NCBI RefSeq assembly: GCF_900100315.1
Contig: NZ_FNFF01000002.1
Coordinates: 310,001 to 374,000 of the forward strand
Source of the DNA: Streptomyces indicus
GTDB taxonomy: Bacteria > Actinomycetota > Actinomycetes > Streptomycetales > Streptomycetaceae
Reading direction: 5' to 3'
DNA length: 64,000 nt
Positions 59,967-64,000 of the stretch are shown in pieces (positions within the stretch are counted from its first letter, which is position 1; every line of letters starts with the position of its first letter). The notes under the pieces were generated by a model. It was not told where the DNA came from. It made no database searches and saw nothing but the letters and a program-made list of their open reading frames with translations. Position numbers and translations under genes: made by a program.

Positions 59967-61514
59967 TCAGCGCCCGAGCTCGTACGTGGTGGTCGTCTGG
60001 CTGCCCTCGTTCGCGACCAGGAGCAGCGGCTCGCGGGTGGGCGAGGCGTACGCCGGGACGAAGCTGACGCCCTCGGGCGAGGCGTCGCCCGCGGTGCGGG
60101 TCCAGCCCTGGAAGCGGGGCTTGCGCGGGTCGGTGATGTCGAAGGTCATCACGCCGCCCGGGCGCTCCAGGAGCACGAAGGCGTACGTGCGGCCGTCCAC
60201 CTCGCCGACCGTCAGGCCCTCGGGCTCGGGGCCCTTGTTGTCGCTGCGCTTGTCGAAGTCGCCCTCGCCCTCGGCGTTGAAGTTCGCCGGGTCGATCTGC
60301 GCGGTGAGCCGCTCCAGGAGGTCGCCGCTGTCCCAGACGAGGCGGCCCTCGGCGTCACGGATCGAGAAGGAGCGTCCGCCGGCGGAGTACAGCGGGCCGC
60401 CGGGCCCGGCCGGCGCGGAGTTCAGCACGTCGAGGCGGCCCATCGCCTTGTCGTCGAGCAGCGCGGGGTCGAAGCCCTTAGGCAGCAGCGCCGGGTCGAG
60501 GTCGGCGAGCCGGGTGAGGTCCTCGTAATCTCCGTACTCGCGGGCGTCGCCCTCGTTCGCGACCACGTAGTACGTGCGGCCGCGGCGCTCGAACGCGGCG
60601 GCCGCGTCCGGCATGTAGACGCCGAGCAGCGGGCGCGTGGTGATGGCGATCGCGCCGTCCTTGTCGCTGGTGTCCAGGCCGTTGCCGGACCGGGAGTGGT
60701 CCTTGTACCCGAGGCCCGTGAGGTCGGTGACGCGGCCGGAGCGCAGGTCGACGGTGGCGACGGCGTTGTTCTCCTGGAGGGTCACGTACGCCTTGCGGGA
60801 GTGCTGGTCGACGGTGATGTACTCGGGCTCCAGGTCCTGGGCGACGCTCGCGCCCGGGCCGCTGATCCGCACGCTCGGGTCCAGACGGCGGTGGTTGTAC
60901 GCGCGGAAGTCCGCGGTCCGCGTGGCGGCGCGCTGCCAGCCGCGCGAGAGGTCGACCAGCGTGACGCTGCCCTCGGGGTCGGTGTCGCCCGCCGCGTAAC
61001 CGCCGGGCTCCCCCTCGTCGGCGACGAGGACCGTGTCCCCGTCCTTGCTGAAGGTGACCATGTCCGGGCCGTATCCGGCGGGCAGGGCGCGCAGGACCCG
61101 GCCGTCGGGGCGCAGCAGGACGACGGTGCCGCGCGTGGCCGCGTCGGCGCTCTCCACGGCCACCGCTATGAGGCCGTCGTGCGCGGCGACGCTGGTGACC
61201 GCGCCGTCGCCGTACGCGGACAGGTCGACCGTCCGTACGCGGCGCGGGAGTTCGGCGTCGGCGACGTCGACGATGTCGAGCGTCAGGGTGTCCGCGCCGG
61301 TGACGAAGGCGTGCCGCGAGGTCCTGTCGTACGCGACGATCTCGGCCGCCTGCGAGGAGAACGTCGACAGGTGCCGGAGCTCAAGTGGCCGCTGGTGGGC
61401 GGGGGTTCGGTCGGCCTCGGCCGCGGCGGGCGCGGCGGGGGACGCCACGGCGGTGAGCGAGGAGACGAGAAGGGCGGCCAGGGAAGTGCGGGCCGCGCGC
61501 CGGGTGATTCGCAT
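59967..61514 (-). CDS. secreted choice-of-anchor I family protein
   Basis: The 515-residue product has a twin-Arg-containing signal (RITRRAARTSLAALLVSSLTAVASPAAPAAA). Long beta-propeller-like repeats follow, with VSFVPAYASPTREPLLLVANEGSQTTT at the end and GPEPEGLTVGEVDGRTYAFVLLERPGGVMTFDITDP. Such proteins are often annotated as alkaline phosphatase-like or phytase-like. Near pst genes, a phosphate link is possible but not shown. Confidence 0.85.
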   Translation of the reverse strand: MRITRRAARTSLAALLVSSLTAVASPAAPAAAEADRTPAHQRPLELRHLSTFSSQAAEIVAYDRTSRHAFVTGADTLTLDIVDVADAELPRRVRTVDLSAYGDGAVTSVAAHDGLIAVAVESADAATRGTVVLLRPDGRVLRALPAGYGPDMVTFSKDGDTVLVADEGEPGGYAAGDTDPEGSVTLVDLSRGWQRAATRTADFRAYNHRRLDPSVRISGPGASVAQDLEPEYITVDQHSRKAYVTLQENNAVATVDLRSGRVTDLTGLGYKDHSRSGNGLDTSDKDGAIAITTRPLLGVYMPDAAAAFERRGRTYYVVANEGDAREYGDYEDLTRLADLDPALLPKGFDPALLDDKAMGRLDVLNSAPAGPGGPLYSAGGRSFSIRDAEGRLVWDSGDLLERLTAQIDPANFNAEGEGDFDKRSDNKGPEPEGLTVGEVDGRTYAFVLLERPGGVMTFDITDPRKPRFQGWTRTAGDASPEGVSFVPAYASPTREPLLLVANEGSQTTTTYELGR

Positions 61515-61640
61515 GGGCGCATCGTTCAGCCGGTGGTTGAACGAGCGGGGATGCGGCGGCTGAACCGCCGGGGAACGGAAGGTGTTGCGTGGGCGGCCGA
61601 CGGGGCTCCGGAGCTCGGGTCACGGGATGCGGAGCCCGGG

Positions 61641-62144
61641 TCAGCGGTCGGAGATCCGCATTTCGAACCAGGTGGTCTTGCCGCGCGGCAGCAGGTCGAC
61701 ACCCCAGCGGTCGGAGAGCTTGTCGACGAGGAAGAGGCCGCGGCCGCTCGTGTCCATCTCCTGCACCGGCATCAGACAGGGCAGTCCGCGGGAGGGGTCG
61801 CGCACCTCGATACGGATCCAGCCGCGCCGGCGCAGCATGCGTAACCCGAACACCCGCGCCCCGGTGTGCCGAACGGCGTTGCCCACGAGCTCGGAGACGA
61901 GCAGCACCACCGCCTCGGTGATCTGCGGGCTCAGGCCCCAGTGGCGCAGCACGACGATCTGGGCGAGCCGGCGGGCCGTGCCGGCGGACTCGGGACGGGA
62001 CGGGAGCGGGACCTCGTCCTCCGTGGGGTTGCCGAACAACTCCAGGGCCCTCAGGGCCCGTTCGTCCTCTACGGCAGGGGTCCACCGCGACACGGTCGCG
62101 CTGCCGTGTGGCCGTGTGTGTTCGCCGCTCTCCAGCCCCGCCAT
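61641..62144 (-). CDS. RsbW-like serine kinase/anti-sigma ATPase
   Basis: The 167-residue product has a HATPase_c_2 fold: QITEAVVLLVSELVGNAVRHTGA (N-box), then IRIEVRDPSRGLP (G1 box) and GRGLFLVDKLSDRWGVDLLPRGKTTWFEM (G2 box). These actinobacterial proteins bind anti-sigma antagonists or sigma factors. No partner gene is adjacent. Confidence 0.88.
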   Translation of the reverse strand: MAGLESGEHTRPHGSATVSRWTPAVEDERALRALELFGNPTEDEVPLPSRPESAGTARRLAQIVVLRHWGLSPQITEAVVLLVSELVGNAVRHTGARVFGLRMLRRRGWIRIEVRDPSRGLPCLMPVQEMDTSGRGLFLVDKLSDRWGVDLLPRGKTTWFEMRISDR

Positions 62145-62329
62145 GCCCCCATCATGGCGTCAGCGGGGCCCCCTTGGAGCCCTTACGCGAGAAGTCACAT
62201 CGCGGAACGGGTGGTTCCGCAGGGCGCGTTCGGCATATGCCTACGGCACTTAAGGCGCCGTCGCGGCCCGCGTGACCTGCGATGACACCCCGCTGCCGGG
62301 AGATCACCCAGAGTTTTGGCCAAGGCAGG

Positions 62330-62358
62330 CTTAAGGCTTTCTTAAGGTTCTTATAAGC
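62330..62358. repeat. 11-bp tandem CTTAAGG repeats, candidate response-regulator site
   Basis: CTTAAGGCTTT (62330-62340) and CTTAAGGTTCT (62341-62351) run head to tail, followed by TATAAGCC. An 11-bp period is typical of OmpR/PhoB-family sites. It lies upstream of the leftward ATPase gene (start 62144) and just past the end of the 62464 gene. Confidence 0.55.
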
Positions 62359-62361
62359 CGG

Positions 62362-62445
62362 AGGTGAGGGCGCCGGACGTCAACCGGCCGCCCTCACCTT
62401 CACCAACTGGGCGTGCTGCGGGCCGAGTTGGACCGCGGCACGCCC
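62362..62445. terminator. two hairpins after the secreted-protein gene
   Basis: Stems AGGTGAGGGCG at 62362-62372 / 62389-62399 and GGGCGTGC at 62409-62416 / 62438-62445 lie in the 3' flank of the 62464-63237 gene on the minus strand. Either or both can terminate it. Confidence 0.75.
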
Positions 62446-62463
62446 CGTCGGCGGGTCAGCGGC

Positions 62464-63237
62464 TCACTGCACGACGACGTGGTCACCCGGCGCGTAGGAG
62501 ACCCCGGTCGTGGAGTTGCCGTAGTACGCCCAGCGCCAGGTGCCGGTCCGGTCGGCCTTCACCGTCGTCCTCAGTCCGCCCGCGCTGTCCGCGTACACCA
62601 TCTTGACCGTGGTGAAGGAGGTGGCGCCCGCGGGCTTGAACTGGAGGTTGACGTGCCGGCCGCCGTAGCCGGCGTACTTGTTGGTGTCCCAGTTGGCGCG
62701 GGTGATCTTGCCCGTGACGGTGATGGTCCTGCCCTTGGCGACCGGCTCCGGGGAGGCGTTGACGGTGAGGTGGGAGTTGCGCTTGACGTGGACGGTGAGG
62801 TTCTGGGCGTCGGTGTCCTCTGCGTCGCCCGCGAGATACGCGCGCCCCGCCACCTTCCAGGCGCCCGCGTACTCGTTCCCGAAGTCCCCGTGGGCCGGAT
62901 CGATCGTCAGGGTTTCGGTGAAGTCACAGGCACCCCTGGTCCCGCTGTCGCAGTCGCTGGACACCAGCAGGGAGTGCCACAGCTCGTTACTGGACGACGT
63001 GCTCCCGCGGTACAGGTACACGTGCGCCGAATCCCAGTAGCGCTCGGCCGTCATACGGAAGGAGGCGGGTACCTCCACCTCGTTCGCCACCCCGACCACG
63101 ACCGCCTTGCCCTTGTTCACCGTGACGCGCGAGAACGAGATCCCGTTCTCCGCAGCCCCGGCCGGAGCCGCCGCCACCGCCGTGAACACCGCAGCCGCAC
63201 CGCCGGCCACGGCGAGTCTCCATGCGCTCTTCCCCAT
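62464..63237 (-). CDS. secreted protein of unknown function
   Basis: The 257-residue product starts MGKSAWRLAVAGGAAAVFTAVAAAPAGAA, a clear Sec signal with an AGA-type cleavage site. The mature part has no domain I recognise: beta-rich, with two Cys near residue 95-104 (SDCDSGTRGACDF) and a C-terminal Ig-like half (HLTVNASPEPVAKGRTITVTGKITRANW). Similar proteins are common in Streptomyces, sometimes annotated as calcium-binding. Confidence 0.75.
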   Translation of the reverse strand: MGKSAWRLAVAGGAAAVFTAVAAAPAGAAENGISFSRVTVNKGKAVVVGVANEVEVPASFRMTAERYWDSAHVYLYRGSTSSSNELWHSLLVSSDCDSGTRGACDFTETLTIDPAHGDFGNEYAGAWKVAGRAYLAGDAEDTDAQNLTVHVKRNSHLTVNASPEPVAKGRTITVTGKITRANWDTNKYAGYGGRHVNLQFKPAGATSFTTVKMVYADSAGGLRTTVKADRTGTWRWAYYGNSTTGVSYAPGDHVVVQ

Positions 63238-63263
63238 CTGATCCCCGATCCCCTACGGAAAGA

Positions 63264-63286
63264 CGCCGGAGGATCATCCTCCGGCG
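63264..63286. terminator. terminator of the enoyl-CoA hydratase gene
   Basis: CGCCGGAGGAT (63264-63274) pairs with ATCCTCCGGCG (63276-63286), an 11-bp stem around a single base, 58 bp past the leftward stop. It separates that gene from the secreted protein gene. Confidence 0.75.
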
Positions 63287-63343
63287 CCTTTCAGACACCC
63301 GGCACCCGCAAGGGGTTGCACACCCGGGGGTCACGAACAGGGA

Positions 63344-64000
63344 TCAGGCGAACTTCGCCTTCCCCGGCCCCTCCTCCACGAAGCTGCGCATCCCGCGCTC
63401 GCGGTCCTCCGTCGCGAACAGGGCGGAGAACCAGGTGCGTTCGATGGCGAGGCCCGTGTCGATGTCCGCCTCCAGTCCCGCGTCGATCGACTCCTTCGCG
63501 GCGCGCAGGGCGATCGCCGGGCCCTGGGCCAGCTTCGCGGCCCAGGCGTGCGCCTGCTCGTAGACCTCGGCGGCCGGCACCACGCGGTCCACCAGGCCGA
63601 GTTGGAGCGCCTCGTCGGCCTTGACCATGCGGCCGGTGAAGATGAGGTCCTTGGCGCGGGACGGGCCGATCAGGCGCGACAGGCGCTGGGTGCCGCCGGC
63701 GCCCGGGATCAGGCCGAGCAGGATCTCGGGCTGGCCGAGCTTGGCGTTGTCGGCGGCGAAGCGGTAGTCCGCGCACAGGGCCAGCTCGCAGCCGCCGCCC
63801 AGCGCATAGCCGGTGACGGCGGCGACGACGGGCTTGGGGATACGGGCGACGGCGGTGAAGGCGTCCTGGAGATCGCGCGAGCGCAGGACCATCGCGGTGT
63901 GGTCCATCGCCTGCATCTCCTTGATGTCCGCACCGGCCGCGAACACCTTCTCACCGCCGTAGAGGACGACGGCCCGGATGTCGTCGCGTGCGGTCACCTC
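63344..64000 (-). CDS. enoyl-CoA hydratase/isomerase, N-terminus outside the window
   Basis: The visible 218 residues cover most of a crotonase fold. The oxyanion-hole segments are EKVFAAGADIKEM and the glycine-rich ALGGGCELALCAD, with PEILLGLIPGAGGTQRLSRLIG carrying the catalytic Glu of the hydratase family. The family is usually about 255-260 residues, so about 35 N-terminal residues lie beyond 64000. It hydrates trans-2-enoyl-CoA in fatty-acid degradation. Confidence 0.93.
   Translation of the reverse strand, partial: EVTARDDIRAVVLYGGEKVFAAGADIKEMQAMDHTAMVLRSRDLQDAFTAVARIPKPVVAAVTGYALGGGCELALCADYRFAADNAKLGQPEILLGLIPGAGGTQRLSRLIGPSRAKDLIFTGRMVKADEALQLGLVDRVVPAAEVYEQAHAWAAKLAQGPAIALRAAKESIDAGLEADIDTGLAIERTWFSALFATEDRERGMRSFVEEGPGKAKFA

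Noticed and set aside
59607..61844. 745-residue open frame on the plus strand
   Set aside because: It is antisense to the signal-bearing choice-of-anchor gene and has no domain or codon pattern of its own.

Overview
The window is a piece of a Streptomyces chromosome. It has very high GC with strong third-position GC, GTG starts and typical Streptomyces families (WhiJ/DUF397 regulators, DUF4246, RsbW-like ATPases). A complete prophage of about 43.6 kb sits in the 3' end of sdaA (L-serine ammonia-lyase). Its boundaries are a 14-bp identical core at 3323-3336 (attL) and 46879-46892 (attR). The left flank (1-3336) holds the end of an unknown gene, an APC amino-acid permease and sdaA. The right flank (46893-64000) holds the displaced native sdaA terminator, a NUDIX hydrolase, a DUF4246 protein, an Old Yellow Enzyme, an atypical response regulator, the pstSCAB phosphate transporter, an EF-hand protein, a MerR/GNAT divergent pair, a beta-propeller lipoprotein with a deacetylase-like protein, a secreted choice-of-anchor protein, an anti-sigma-type ATPase, a secreted protein and a partial enoyl-CoA hydratase.

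The prophage reads right to left. Integrase, an ImmA-like protease and the repressor face right (44368-46932). A Cro-like gene opens the leftward lytic programme at 44189, with repeated GGAACGA operators between the two. Early genes include an AlpA-like HTH protein, a helicase-loader pair and small unknown proteins (39076-43972). The packaging region follows (HNH, TerS, a repeat-rich 0.8-kb gap, TerL), then portal, MuF-like protein, scaffold, capsid, a glycosyltransferase, connectors, tail, tape measure, receptor-binding genes, endolysin and holins. The late operon ends at a 26-bp perfect hairpin (19586-19640). This is a siphovirus layout.

Between that terminator and attL lie about 16 kb of non-structural cargo. 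One part is defence-like: a PUA-like/HNH nuclease with a MazG-like pyrophosphatase, a nuclease-DUF2075 helicase, an EVE-SRA-nuclease, another PD-(D/E)XK protein, a methyltransferase/HNH pair and a ParB-like protein. The other is a divergent WhiJ-type regulatory locus (XRE-DUF5753, two DUF397 proteins, DUF6879) facing a small operon with a JmjC oxygenase and a Trp/Gly/His-rich protein.

The most unusual feature is the attachment site. The phage half of attL re-encodes the last residues of SdaA with synonymous codons, including the C-terminal Cys. The integrase reading frame also runs through the att core into the same peptide, so SdaA and integrase share a 19-residue C-terminus and integration swaps tails between them without changing either protein.
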